Assembly (NCBI GenBank): GCA_950022655.1
Contig: OX465583.1
Coordinates: forward strand, 14,035,298 to 14,099,297
Source of the DNA: Alentia gelatinosa
Taxonomy: Eukaryota; Annelida; Polychaeta; Phyllodocida; Polynoidae
DNA length: 64,000 nucleotides
Direction of reading: 5' to 3'
In this document: positions 45,139 to 56,303 of the stretch, in pieces
Layout: the number at the start of each line of letters is the position of its first letter
Position numbering within the stretch: the stretch's first letter is position 1
Notes under the pieces: model-generated
Seen by the model: only the letters and a program-made list of their open reading frames with translations
Databases searched by the model: none
What the model was told of the DNA's origin: nothing
Position numbers and translations under genes: made by a program

Positions 45139-46789
45139 AAATATGACAGGGGTTTCAGCCCAGTAGAAAATTACTCTTATGGTTACTCCTGGCACAGATA
45201 CTGGTAGACCAGCAAAATAAAATCAATACCCGAAATGGCGTATAAAGTTGAGAATAATCAACGTATTTCTAGCTTATGGTAGAAATGTAGCAAATGAATA
45301 CCTTTTTTTTATTTTCAATAAAACTAATAACAATTCCTAGACATTATGGAGTTATAGTACAAACATGTAGGAAAGACTTAATGTAAACATATGATAACAC
45401 AAAATAAAACCTGCACCTTTTTAATGGCTTTATAGACTGATCCGCTCGTTTTGGTGACTATGTACACATCCTTATTCGTTATATTTACGTTAATGACCTC
45501 TCATCTACAATCAAAGACTCTGATACCTTGTTATATTTAGATGATACAGTGAGAAAATTGATCCGACATTCAATCTGCGAATGAATACGAACTCACAGAC
45601 TCAGCAAATACTTGCCCAGATACCATTAGGCAGAGGGGCGTATTTTCGGATCTGTGAGTGAGTATTCATCCAAATTTTAAATGCTTGGTCTATTTTTCCT
45701 TTTTTTAATACACCTTTGTATGTTTTAGATTAATAAGAAATTACCTGTAATCGTCATTCAAAAGGCAAGTAGGGCACGCAGAGCTGGTCCGTTCATACCA
45801 AAACTCCACGCAACCCCTCCCCTTGTTGATACCATAGATGTATTTTATAAAAAATAATAATGTGTCATTTCCCGTACCTTTCCTTAAGCTTATTTAGTTT
45901 AATTCTATGATTTTGTTTTCTACCTTTGCTCTTGATACGCATTCAGACCGAAGTTATGCACATATACATTATATTTCATTTCATGCATAAAAGGTAAGAA
46001 AACATACAGGTCTGTATAGTCCACAAATAAGGAATATCCGATTGTATACTGCTCATGTATTCATTTCTCATAGACCAAACTGTCAGGCTCATATAACTTT
46101 ATTGCACTATTTTGGTAGCACCTTATGGAAATCACAAACACACTGGTACGCAATACCCCTCAATCATATAGTGTTGTCCTATGCCAATTTTACACCCTAG
46201 GACAATAGCATCGACCTGCTGGAAGCTGGTTCCCGTGCAGGTTCCTGATAGTAAAAATAATGCAAGATCTCATGCTTTTTTTTTAACACATTTCAAATCT
46301 ATTCTTACCTCTGTGACTCTACATTTGATATGATAATAGAATCGAAAATGTTTTTGAAAGATATGGCATTGGTGAATATTGAAAAATGACAGTATAAAAG
46401 AAACTCAATTTGTTTTTGTAACCCAACCATAACATTTTGAATAAAACTGTTAATATGTTACGGAGGACGGGAGCAGATATCCTCAGAAACCCGATAATAC
46501 AAGATAAGATGATTGTCCTCGGCAAACTACATACAGCTGGTGTCATCAGTTTACACATGTCCATGACACGTGCATGGGAGAACTCTAATGTACCTAATAA
46601 CAACAACACTGCAGCTCGTATAAAACCCCAAGTCCCGGGTTGGAGCCCTCAGGAAGGATCCGTCCCATTTTACTGCTCAATCCTAGACCCATTGAGCAGC
46701 TCACGTTGTTACCGACGGACCTGCAGCCTGCCCCGAGCTTCCCACTTCAGGTAGGTGAGTACTGCAACTTACTCACTGTGATTCCTTAG
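45139..46789. other. Intergenic, one weak exon candidate
   Basis: A plus-strand frame at 46437-46754 ends next to a donor-like CAGGTAGGTGAGT. No acceptor, signal peptide or motif supports it, so it is not called a gene. Confidence 0.35.
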
Positions 46790-47390
46790 CTCAGTATGCA
46801 TTTTTTTCATTATAGTTACATTTCTTCCAATAAGATACTTGGGAATTTTACTCTCCATATTTAAGGACTGAGTGTGATATGGAGAGTATCAGTGCATTGC
46901 AACTAGATGAGAAAACAAGGATGAGAGATGATCTTAGGGGATGAGAGATTATCTTGATGTATAGGCACAGAGTAATTCTTCATCTTAATCTGTATATTTT
47001 TCCTGTAGAGTTATATTTCTTCCAATGAAATACTTGGGAATTTTACTCTCCATATGTAAGGACTGAGTATGATATGGAGAGTATCAGTGCATTGCAACTA
47101 GCTGAGAAAACAAGGATTAGAGATGATCTTAGGGGATGAGAGATTTTCTAGATATATAGGCACAGAGTAATTCTTCATCTTAATCTGTTTTTACTTCCTG
47201 TAGAGTTACATTTCTTCCAATAAAATACTTGGGAATTTTACTCTCCATATATGTAAAGACTGAGTGTGATATGGAGAATATCAGTGCACTTCAACTAGAT
47301 GAGAAAACAAGGATTAGAGATGATCTTAGAGGATGAGAGTAAATCTAGATGTATAGGGACAGAATGAACCCGATCTAGGGCTGGAGACTG
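46790..47390 (+). repeat. 195-bp tandem repeat, about three copies
   Basis: TTTCTTCCAATAAGATACTT occurs at 46821, 47016 and 47211, a constant 195-bp period; GGAGAGTATCAGTGCATTGC and AGAGATGATCTTA recur likewise. It is followed by GATCTAGGGCTGGAGACTGA, whose inverse is at 51870-51895. Confidence 0.8.
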
Positions 47391-48054
47391 AAGGACCACG
47401 AGTGTGAGATTCTCGTGCCGGGAAAAACCAATACCTGGCCTTATTTCGGATGTCTTAACTCAAATACAGATGTAAATGGACATAAATTAACATATAAAAC
47501 CTGACTAGTATTACAGCACTTATAATACGATATTCCTATATTTCTTTACTTCTAATTAGGTGATTGACGTAGTCCTTAGATCAATTTCTTGAAATTGGCC
47601 TTATTTTTGGAGTCTTGTACTCTAGATCAAGTTCATCCCATGGTCGGAGACCCCTTTATAGATAGGTGCGACTAGTTTTGGGACTAGTATCAAAACCATC
47701 CTCTCACCATGCGATCTCCCCTTGTAACTTGTTATCTGAAGCCAAAATATTTCTCTTTAACAAATTGTTAAAATGAAAAGATAAATTAGGTAAAATCAGT
47801 GTGTAGAAACTTATTTAGATATTCTCTTGCCACACTTTTCTATACGCTTTATTTGGCGTATATTAGGAAACACATTTAATTCTAAACATGTTTAGGTAGA
47901 TAGTGATTAATTGTGAGGTTCTTAGTTTCACAGTGTTTAGGATTGGAAGTGTTTAGATTCATAGTGTTCAGGATTTAGAAGAGTTTAGATAGTATTTAAA
48001 ATAGGAAGTGTTTGAACAGGAAGTGTATAGATATAAAACGTCTAGGTGGGTAGG

Positions 48055-48680
48055 CAGTATGATAGGTCTGTAGGTTCAGGAATGGGAGATTGGTAAGCGT
48101 GGAGGCTGCTGGGTATGCACGTTGGGCGGTAGTCAGGTCAGTAGGTGGGTTGGCTAGTGGGGAGGCAGGTTGGTTGGTGAGTAGGATGGTGGGTGGATGG
48201 GATGGAAAGTTGGCCAGTTCTTGGTTAGGTAGGTAGGGTGGGAGGCAAGTAGGTAGTTACGTAGGGTGAGAAGGTGTGTAGGGGGGGGGGGGGGGCAGGT
48301 AGGGTCTGTAGATATGTAGATAGGGTTGGTAGGAAGGTATTTAGGAAGGTAGGAAGATTCGGATAGGTTAGGTAGATAGGTATGTTGGGTATGCAGGTAG
48401 GATAGGCAGGTAGGATAGGTAGTAGTATAGTAGGTAGGGTATGCAGGTAGGTAGGGTAGATAAAGAATGAGCAGGTAAGAGAGTAGGTAGGGTAGTAGGT
48501 GTAGGGTAGATAGGGTAGGTAGGTTAAGTAGGCAAGATAAGTAGGTAGGGTAAAGTAAGGTTTTATTTTTCATTTTCCTTGACGGCCTGGCTGAAAATCA
48601 TATATTCTATGTATGAACCTTCCGCCGATAAAGGCTTTTAAAAAAGGTAGGGTAGGTAGGCAGTGTATGTAGTTAGATGG
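48055..48680 (+). repeat. (GTAGG/TAGG)n array with poly-G run
   Basis: Irregular GGTAGGTAGGGTAG repeats with a 15-base G run at 48281-48295. A non-repeat insert at about 48560-48645 ends CGCCGATAAAGGCTTTTAAA, resembling a retroposon 3' tail. The 139-residue minus-strand frame is a by-product of the array. Confidence 0.8.
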
Positions 48681-49193
48681 GGTGGGTAGGGAGATGACTA
48701 TGCTGATTTAATTACACTGGTAATGAGCTGGTAGGTTTAATGTGACATCAAGTGTTATGTCAAGATGTCCATAGTCATCAACAAACGGCATTTGTTTATT
48801 TTGGTAGATGATACACTATAAATAGTGGGTGTCCATGTTTCTGAGACCGCAGTCCATATTTTGAATTAGTTGAACTTAGAGAACTGGTGTTCATTAGAGA
48901 ACATGAACCACGAATATATTTACTGGCATATTGTTCCCACCAATAGCAGACTTCGTGTATGGAAACGCACCGATATTTAGTGAATTACCGCTTTTATTGT
49001 GAATCATGACTCAAAATACCCACAACGAGCATAACCTTTCACAAATTCTTATTCTTAAAAGTATATGAAAGTTCATTAGTGAAATGATCTTGGCAAGTAA
49101 TTCGTTCGACATTAGAAATTTGATTTGACAGCACAATGATTTGGGATACTTAGATGGAAATTCACACACTGAAAATAACATGGTCCGTACTGA

Positions 49194-49515
49194 CATTTTC
49201 GTCCCAGGCTGACGATTTCGTCCCGGCCTGACCACGTGATATAGAGAGCATCAGGACGAAAACTTAGCTATTGCAGTTACTCGATAAGAGTGGCATTTTT
49301 TTGGGGCTATCGCAGATAAAGAAATAATCATTTTTATCGATATTTGAAGGTATATAGGAATAGGGAAACTAAGTACCGGTAACCAAAAGTCAAAGTTACT
49401 CGGAAAGGCTTGGAAAAATTACTGCCCGCGGCCAAGGCCTTGGGCAGTAATTTTTCCGAGCCTTACCTCGTAACTTTGAACTTTTGCTCACCGGAACATA
49501 GTTTCCCTCTACACT
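49194..49515 (+). mobile_element. Hairpin element (TTTTCGTCCCAGGCTGACG end), copy 1
   Basis: Ends in TTTTCGTCCCAGGCTGACGA, contains ATTTTTATCGATATTTGAAG, and has a central palindrome of arms GGAAAAATTACTGCCC around GGCCAAGGCC. Inverse of 55480-55795. Confidence 0.65.
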
Positions 49516-50283
49516 ACCTTCACGGCCGTGGAGTACGGACTCCTAACGTTAAGCCTATCGAGAAAGATACCGGGGTAAGATAAACTGTCCTATTCATAAG
49601 TAATGTCACTATATCTATATTTCTCTTTTTTCCACCCTATGATTCTCCACGTCATAATATCAGACTCACCAGACATCCTTCATCTATCCCGTCTTCTAAA
49701 TTTAAGGTCATGTAATGTGGAACAGCCACAGTAGACAAAATAATACTAGGTTGGAAAAAATCTTTTCCATTTTGTCGTCTCTCTTCCTCTTGAAGGTGTG
49801 TCAGATATTTTTTTTGTAAAGCTATTCCGTCTTCAAAATTTGCGTATTATAATTTCAACATCCACAGTTAACAAAAACGATAATAGTTTCACAGGAGCTA
49901 TGCTCATTCCGTTAGAGAAATCATTGATGCCAACTGAAATTGCCTGATCTACTAAACTTTATGGATCTGTTGACATTTTTCATTGTGAATCACACCATAC
50001 TGATCTGCTAGATTAGCGACAAAATCCCAACGAGGTTGACATGCTCCCAGACACAACAGACACTGGTCTCGACGATAGCTATCGCGAAATACTATATTAT
50101 GTACAAAAGCCATGTGGATCTAAATAGCCTACCACATTATTGGGCTCCTTCCCATGACCTTGAATCGATTCCAAGGTCATTGCTAGGAACGTGCATCATA
50201 AACATTTCCCTTAGCTACATCTATTGTGCTTGTAATTTATACTAATTAGGGGAACTGGCCAATGAGAGATGACATTGTGTGGA

Positions 50284-50300
50284 TGGTATATATATGCCTA
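50284..50300 (+). promoter_or_regulatory. Possible TATA-like element upstream of the EGF-like gene
   Basis: GGTATATATATGCCTATATA lies about 320 bp before the start codon. It could be a TATA box for a transcript with a roughly 300 nt leader, but AT-rich strings like this are frequent here, so support is weak. Confidence 0.2.
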
Positions 50301-50612
50301 TATATGTGAAGGTAGAGACCCTTACCTCTCTGTTACATAACTGAAGGATTTAGCTTCTCCAGTAGGCTTGGCTTAAATAACTGTTCGTGTAGGGAATCAG
50401 GTACGCCATGTGCCTATACAAAGGAGCATGGAAGCAGAGGCTAGTAATCCAATATGCTCTTGGTCAGATGACAGTCGACAGCCAATTGGGGCCGATCCAT
50501 CACATAAATCCACGTTGATTTTATTCCAGGCTGACTGGCAACAACAATCTCAGGCTGCTCCTGCTCCTATCAAGTCACAAATTCTCAACACACCTCAGCT
50601 ACAGCATCCACC

Positions 50613-50871
50613 ATGAAGACAGACCTGACCAATATCCTGCCTCTCCTCCTGGGCCTCCTCCTCCAGGTGTTCCTACTCGCCTCCTCGGCTAGTGTCTCCA
50701 GGAGGGGGTCGGTCGTTACCCCCGGAGGCTCCGGTCACGCCCCGCTGGAGACGGAGATGGTTCCACACTGGAGGAATCAGCGGAGCGTGAGAACGAGCGT
50801 GACGGTGCGGAACGACATCACCAATGTGCTGACGGAGAACATGCGGCCAGAGAGACGACCCAGACTACACT
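50613..50871 (+). CDS. EGF-like precursor exon 1
   Basis: 259 nt: ATG in a good context (CCACCATGA), 86 codons plus one base, then the donor T|GTAAGTATG. Encodes the signal peptide and pro-region. The exon is GC-rich compared with its flanks. A further open frame continues past the donor to 50906 but loses homology-like features, and the strong donor decides the boundary. Confidence 0.85.
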
Positions 50872-53314
50872 GTAAGTATGAAGCGGGTGTGTTTTCATGT
50901 GTGTAACGATAGTGTTCTGTTCTTTAGTCTCGGCACTGTATTCGCAGACTGTATACATAGACGTGATGGAGGTGGGCAGGATCATGTTACAGACAGTTTC
51001 CCGGTCTGGTCATGTCTCATCTCAAAGAGTTTTTAGATTAGTGACTGGCGACTTCGTCTCGTCGTATTTGGTACCCCCTCCCTACCTCCACATTAGTTTA
51101 GACACTAAAGCCTGATGCCCATCTACCAATTCAGGGTTGAGCGATTAGTTACCAAATCGTATAGGAGTCTGTCAACTGGTCGTAGGCAAATTACGTAACC
51201 CTTCGCTCGACCGGTGGACATTGAGGAGATGGGGTGCTGGATATTAGTCCTAAGCAAATCGGTCTACTAATCGGTGGCTCACCCTTGCCTAGCTGTCCTA
51301 CATCTACCGACTACGGCCGACTCCGATAGGATGCCTTGGCTGAGACAAATTACCGTCCGTTTGTCGCCGACAAAGGTACATGAAAGTTCCGAAATCGCTA
51401 GATGGGCATTGGGCTTAATGTATGATTCACACATGGGATTCATGTACCTCACAAGGTGTTTGTCTGAGAAAAACCGTGCTGAGATTCTGAAATGATCTCT
51501 TCGCCTAAATTATAGGGTTCCATTTCCCTGAGACATAATTTCCTTTGCAATTGTTGCTGACATCTACCCTTAAAAAGGAACAGAATCTCATGAGATTTTG
51601 AACCATGTGATGTATATGTATTCCAACGTGTGAATTCCAATTTAAGGTGTTACATCGTGAGTTGGGATGGTTCTATAGACTGGAACTGGTCAACAGCGGA
51701 ATCAATGATGCACACCTTGAAGCTATACTTGCGTCAGGCATTTTGTAACTCCTCTTGCTTTCTCTCAAGTTCAAGAGATCAGAAAGCTACAGGGCTAAGC
51801 TTTAGTTTCGGCATGGATGACAATAAACAATAAGATAAAAGTGTCTCTTAAGAATCTCAGTCTCGTGGTCATTCAGTCTCCAGCCCTAGATCTGGTTCAC
51901 TCTGTCCTTATGTGCGGAAAAACTCCAAGAATTCTGGTGTCTTAGCTATAGTAGGTAATAATGCTATTTAACGTTGTGAATTCTTGTGAAGATTGATAAC
52001 GTTTAGAATTCAAAATTATTTCTTAAAAAGGAAATCTTCCCTGGGATTGCAAGTGGAAACACGCTCTCAGAGATTCTCAACGATCCAGGGAATGATAATA
52101 AAAGCAGTTATCGCTGTCCATAGATTCGGAATGCAAGGCCATAGTAGAAACTCCTCAGAACTTTAAAAGATGTCCTCGGCATGATAACACATCTAACAGG
52201 TCTCTATGTAGACGACAACAGCTCTTCCTGTAAGACTGGTGTTCAGCAAAAGTAGAAGTATAAACGATGGTTATCAAACGTTTCATCTGCGTGGCTGTTT
52301 TAGTAGCAATGCATACACCAGCAACCATGCTGAGGATTGGCCCAATGATACGTTTTTATTGAGGCAGGTTTTTATTGAGGGTGGGTGCCTGGAGGTGTTA
52401 GGATGCCACGTCTATTGTAGGCAGGATCCATTCTCTGGTTTCTCTGGTTTAGGAGATTCAGGGTTCTATGTCGGGAACCTGAGAGTAAACCTGAGTGGGA
52501 CACCTATGAACTGTGATGTTTTGTCTGGGAGGGGAGTTCGCCGTCGTAACAACCAAGGGAGATATGTGATATAATAGCACCACGGAATAATGCAGATGCG
52601 GACCCAAGATTTATAAAATGGGTGCTCCTCTGGTCTTGGGTGCATTGTTGCCTGGTTCTGGTCTTGGGTGTATTGTAATAATCATGAGAAATTTTGTGAT
52701 GGACACAACTGGTGAAATATCGTATACTAAATTAGTACAACTATAGAGGAAGTATTAATTATTCACTGGCTGTGATTCTCCGTCTAGATTGCGAACACAA
52801 ACAGTGGTTGACGAGTGTCTATACATATGCATCCGAAGTATTGGTGTGTGTCTTTATATATATATATATATACATGTATGTGTGTATATTGGTTCATTAT
52901 AATTTGACAATTTGAAATTATTTTGTAAATGAGGTTTGGCCAATAAAAGAGGCAGCCGTCAACCGTAGGGCTGGTTTTCTTCTGAGTAGCAACTAGTCCT
53001 CTTATTAGCAACTAAATCTGTAAATGTCTGTGAAAAGTAATATCTCATGGGGAATTGTCTACTCATGGCAATATAAGGTTAATACTTGTATATATGCCCA
53101 AACATGTGCAATCTCTGTATGCATGTTTCAATTAAGAACCTCAATAAACCTAACCTTATGGTTGTGTTTGTGTTTTGCAGGTAGACGGTTCTGTGAGTTC
53201 GGCGTGTGTCAGATCATGTATATTCCCGGAGTGATCGAGCGACGATACTGCACCTGTTTACCCACATACACTGGACGCCAGTGCCACCTCAGAGTCGTGC
53301 CGGAGATAGCATAG
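50613..53314 (+). CDS. Secreted single-EGF-domain peptide precursor (two exons, 130 residues)
   Basis: A signal peptide (about residues 1-26, core LLLGLLLQVFLLAS) is followed by a linker with basic sites (VSRRG at 28-32, RPERRPR at 78-84) and one EGF-like domain at residues 87-121. Cysteine spacing is C87-x3-C91-x4-C96-x13-C110-x-C112-x8-C121, ending CTCLPTYTGRQC with the Tyr and Gly typical of EGF. The third-to-fourth cysteine loop of 13 resembles neuregulin-type modules, but the first loop is unusually short. There is no transmembrane segment, so it is inferred to be a secreted ligand, possibly released by furin-like cleavage near residue 82. The receptor is unknown; an ErbB/EGFR-type partner is plausible from the fold only. 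The 2.3 kb intron carries at least two MITEs. Confidence 0.85.
51107..51416. mobile_element. MITE with AAGCCTGATGCCCATCTA ends
   Basis: Left TAAAGCCTGATGCCCATCTA and right TAGATGGGCATTGGGCTTAA form inverted ends of about 25 bp. Located in the intron of the EGF-like gene. Confidence 0.6.
51423..51638 (+). mobile_element. MITE family E, copy 4 (EGF-like gene intron)
   Basis: TGATTCACACATGGGATTCA to TTCCAACGTGTGAATTCC, with TAGGGTTCCATTTCCCTGAG and AAAAGGAACAGAATCTCATG. Confidence 0.75.
53181..53314 (+). CDS. EGF-like precursor exon 2 (EGF domain and stop)
   Basis: 134 nt after a good acceptor (TTTGTGTTTTGCAG). Two bases complete the Cys87 codon split by the intron, and the frame runs through five further cysteines to TAG at 53312-53314. 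The whole EGF module except its first cysteine is on this exon, a common arrangement in EGF ligands. Confidence 0.87.
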
Positions 53315-54551
53315 ACACACACACCCGCTATGGTGTCTCACATCCTACTCAAACTGTATTTAATAACATGAATGGCATGTTAACGCCATATTCAACTTGC
53401 CGAATCGGCAACCAGACGTCGTGAGGACAATTCGGCATTGAAGATGGTTCAACGTCTCTACAGTAACTTGAATATTTTCAACAAACAAAAAAAAAACACC
53501 AAAAAAACACAAATGGACGTCAAAACCAATGACTGCAATGTCACATCAATGCTGCCTGGTGGACAAAAGACTTTCATTTATGCTCGAGCTGATTTTTTTT
53601 TATATATTTCCAATTTGCGTTCGACAAAACAAATCGTCGCTCTTCCACTCAAACGAGCGATATGTTGAATAACAATAGCAATAGTCTCGAGGATACATAC
53701 AATGTTTTGTGTGGTGATTTCCAAATACACTATGAACGACTTAAATGTACAGATGGTCCTAACTCTCTTCCAATATCACACTGTCTGACTCAATACGTTG
53801 CTGTGAAGGCAATAGTGTTTCAGTGGGAAACAAAGAAGTCAACCTAAGATCTCAATAGCTTCCCTGTTAAAGCAGGGGCTCAGCTTTCACAAATCACCAG
53901 AGAAATGTTTTCTCTGAGACAAGATGATTACGTAGACCTTATACAAGGTATAAAGTCTTTAATGCGTTGTCTGCTGTATATATTTATTGAACGTGTACAT
54001 ACTTCTTGGTTGTATATATTTCTTCATCAAAAACATATCGCGAGATATATTTATGTATAGTTTCTGTGTGTAGAAGTATGTGATATTTCATCAACATACT
54101 TCTGCTAAAAAACACACAATCATGTATATCCATTACCGACTACCTCATAATTATTTAATTCATCAGTATTTAATTCCATCAACACCTCATGTCATACGAT
54201 GCAACGCTAATATTATTTTCGATGACCTAGACAATGAACTATTTGGTTGTTGCATATCAGACACTCTCTGTTGAGTCTACTACATTTTTTGTCACATGGA
54301 AGCCAGAGAAACGATACACTGAAAGTGTAAAACCGAAGTTTATGTGACTGAATAAAATGAAAATGAAAAATATACTTGCAGTTGTGTATTATGTTATCCA
54401 GTCTCTGATAGTTATTTCTCCGATGGATACAAATAAACATAGGATACATTACATCATTTTATGGCCATACATAATATTGACTGGTTTCAGATACCAGCGG
54501 CCGCAATCCCCGAGAACTGGCCGAGTGGTAATATCCGAGCAGCGAATACTA
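53315..54551. other. Downstream of the EGF-like gene (probable 3' UTR and intergenic)
   Basis: AT-rich; open frames at 53438-53668 and 53662-53847 lack coding signs. Holds the candidate polyadenylation signal at 54352. Confidence 0.4.
54352..54357 (+). terminator. Candidate polyadenylation signal AATAAA for the EGF-like gene
   Basis: First clear AATAAA found reading downstream, about 1.04 kb after the stop codon. A 3' UTR of that length is plausible, but nothing else confirms it. Confidence 0.3.
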
Positions 54552-54552
54552 T

Positions 54553-54660
54553 ATTATTTTGTCTTATTATTATTTTTATTATTATCATTAATATTATCAT
54601 TATCATCATCATTATTATCATTATTATTATCATCATGATTATCATATCATATTATTATTC
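54553..54660. repeat. (ATT/ATC)n trinucleotide array
   Basis: ATTATTATCATCATTATC-type repeat, about 105 bp, in the region after the EGF-like gene. Poly-Ile/Ser frames here are artefacts. Confidence 0.9.
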
Positions 54661-54819
54661 AGGACTGCAAGTATAAGTTATCAAAGAAATTACAAAATAA
54701 CCGCCGATTTTCTTGCAGATTACTTTGTACGTAGTTTCCGTTATCTCCACTCTATGTACACCGGAGATTACGACACCCATAATCCCTACCCGGTGAATTA
54801 CAAACCCGTATGGGTTACT

Positions 54820-55112
54820 TAGAAGGAAACTCACTAGATGAAAATAATTTTGTCCGTACTCCACCGAGTTTGACAACAGAGTAATTCACAAAGTGAACCT
54901 GCGCGAATTACGTAGTGGTCAAACGAGGTGGAGTGCGGACCAAATTATTTCCATCAAGGGGGTTCATGATTTTATCTCACCCCGTATAACATTATTGATT
55001 AAGGAAATGAATCACCAAGTTAGCCATTGAGTATTGGGTACACTTCCTTCACAGCCCTGGAGTATGAGTTCCTAACGTTAGGCCTATAGTGAAAAATGCC
55101 AGGGTGAGATAA
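54820..55112. repeat. MITE family B, copy 3
   Basis: Best preserved copy: GAAGGAAACTCACTAGATGA, the palindromic pair CTCCACCGAGTTTGAC and GTCAAACGAGGTGGAG around GTAATTCACAAAGTGAACCT, then ATCTCACCCCGTATAACATT closing with AGGGTGAGATAA. Confidence 0.6.
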
Positions 55113-55479
55113 GTATGGAGACTTCATATTAGGTGTAAAATGATAAGAAATGTTGTACTATTAAGGGGAAGTCGTCTCTCTTTCCTGCAGTGATATCTAT
55201 ACCCAATAGTCAACCCCAAGGAGTATATGCATCAGCTCGTTCCTTAATCAGCATAGTAAGTAGAACCCAGATAATTGGAAAAAGTACATTGTGCGGGAAA
55301 GTATCTCATTAGGACTAACCAGAGGGGTTAGCAGTAATCTGATAACAGAATTTCCAGCCAGATGAATTGTATGAGATGGCTTTACAGAAATAATTAAGAA
55401 ATAATTGAGTAATTATTCGCACGAGTTATATGAAGAAACCTGAAGAGTAGGAAACGATGAGAATTCAGAGTAGAGAGTA

Positions 55480-55795
55480 TCTATGTCCCGGTGAAAGTAA
55501 GTTAAAGTTACGAGGTAAGGATTGGAAAAATTACTGTCCAAGGCCTTGGCCGTGGGCAGTAATTTTTCCAATCCTCATTGAGTATCTTTGACTTATTTTC
55601 CCCAGGACTTGGTTTCCCAATTCCTATATACCTTCAAATATCGATAAAAATGGATATTTCTTTGCCTATGATAGTCCAAGAAGCCATGGCCACCCTTATC
55701 GAGTAACTCCATGCCGCTATGTTTTCGTCCTGGCGCTCTTTATATCATGTGGTCAGCCAGTGACGAGAACGTCAGCCTGGGACGAAAACTTCAGC
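55480..55795 (-). mobile_element. Hairpin element, copy 2 (inverted)
   Basis: Central palindrome GGAAAAATTACTGTCCAAGG and CAGTAATTTTTCCAATCC, then CTTCAAATATCGATAAAAAT and the terminus AGCCTGGGACGAAAA. Opposite orientation to 49194-49515; the two flank the EGF-like gene about 6 kb apart. Confidence 0.65.
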
Positions 55796-55969
55796 TTCGA
55801 TACATAACTCATAATTACTGCACCCCAGCAGCAGTATGTAACTACAGAGTGTTCGGAAATATATTGGTTGGAAATATTACTATGAAATAATATGGCACAT
55901 ACGCGCAACTTTTTGTTGGCGATTCTGGAGATCGCTACCGTTTCTCGCATGGTGTGTCTCCGGCATTAT

Positions 55970-56303
55970 TTATAGGGTGATAGTATAGACTTTGAGCTTG
56001 CTGCAAAAAGCCAACCCTTCTCCGTCTTCTGTCATCTACGTGCTAACACTGTGACGTTGGGAAAGGAGCACAGGGCCAGTGTCTAAATGTCTTAGAGGCG
56101 TGCCCAACTGATCATTACCAGTCACTAGAGCCTGTAATACCCCATGGACCCACTTGGGCTTCATGTAGGAAGTCAACTCGGTGCAGGAGGGTTACAGATA
56201 ATAACTCATAAACTGAATATAACTCAAATCTTTTGATTGTTATTCATTATAATTCCAGGCTCATTCATCAATAATGAACATGTCATTTGCTCCTAGTCTC
56301 ATA
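55970..56303 (-). repeat. Interspersed repeat family A, copy 6 (degraded)
   Basis: Ends ATTTGCTCCTAG at 56303 and contains CAAATCTTTTGATTGTTATT and GGAAAGGAGCACAGGGCCAG. The most diverged and shortened copy. Confidence 0.65.

Noticed and set aside
48154..48573. 139-residue Pro/Tyr/Leu-rich ORF
   Set aside because: Minus-strand translation of the TAGG array.
53024..53180. Extension of the EGF exon upstream to an in-frame Met
   Set aside because: The region lies before a strong TTTTGCAG acceptor, and the spliced form gives a signal peptide and an added first cysteine.
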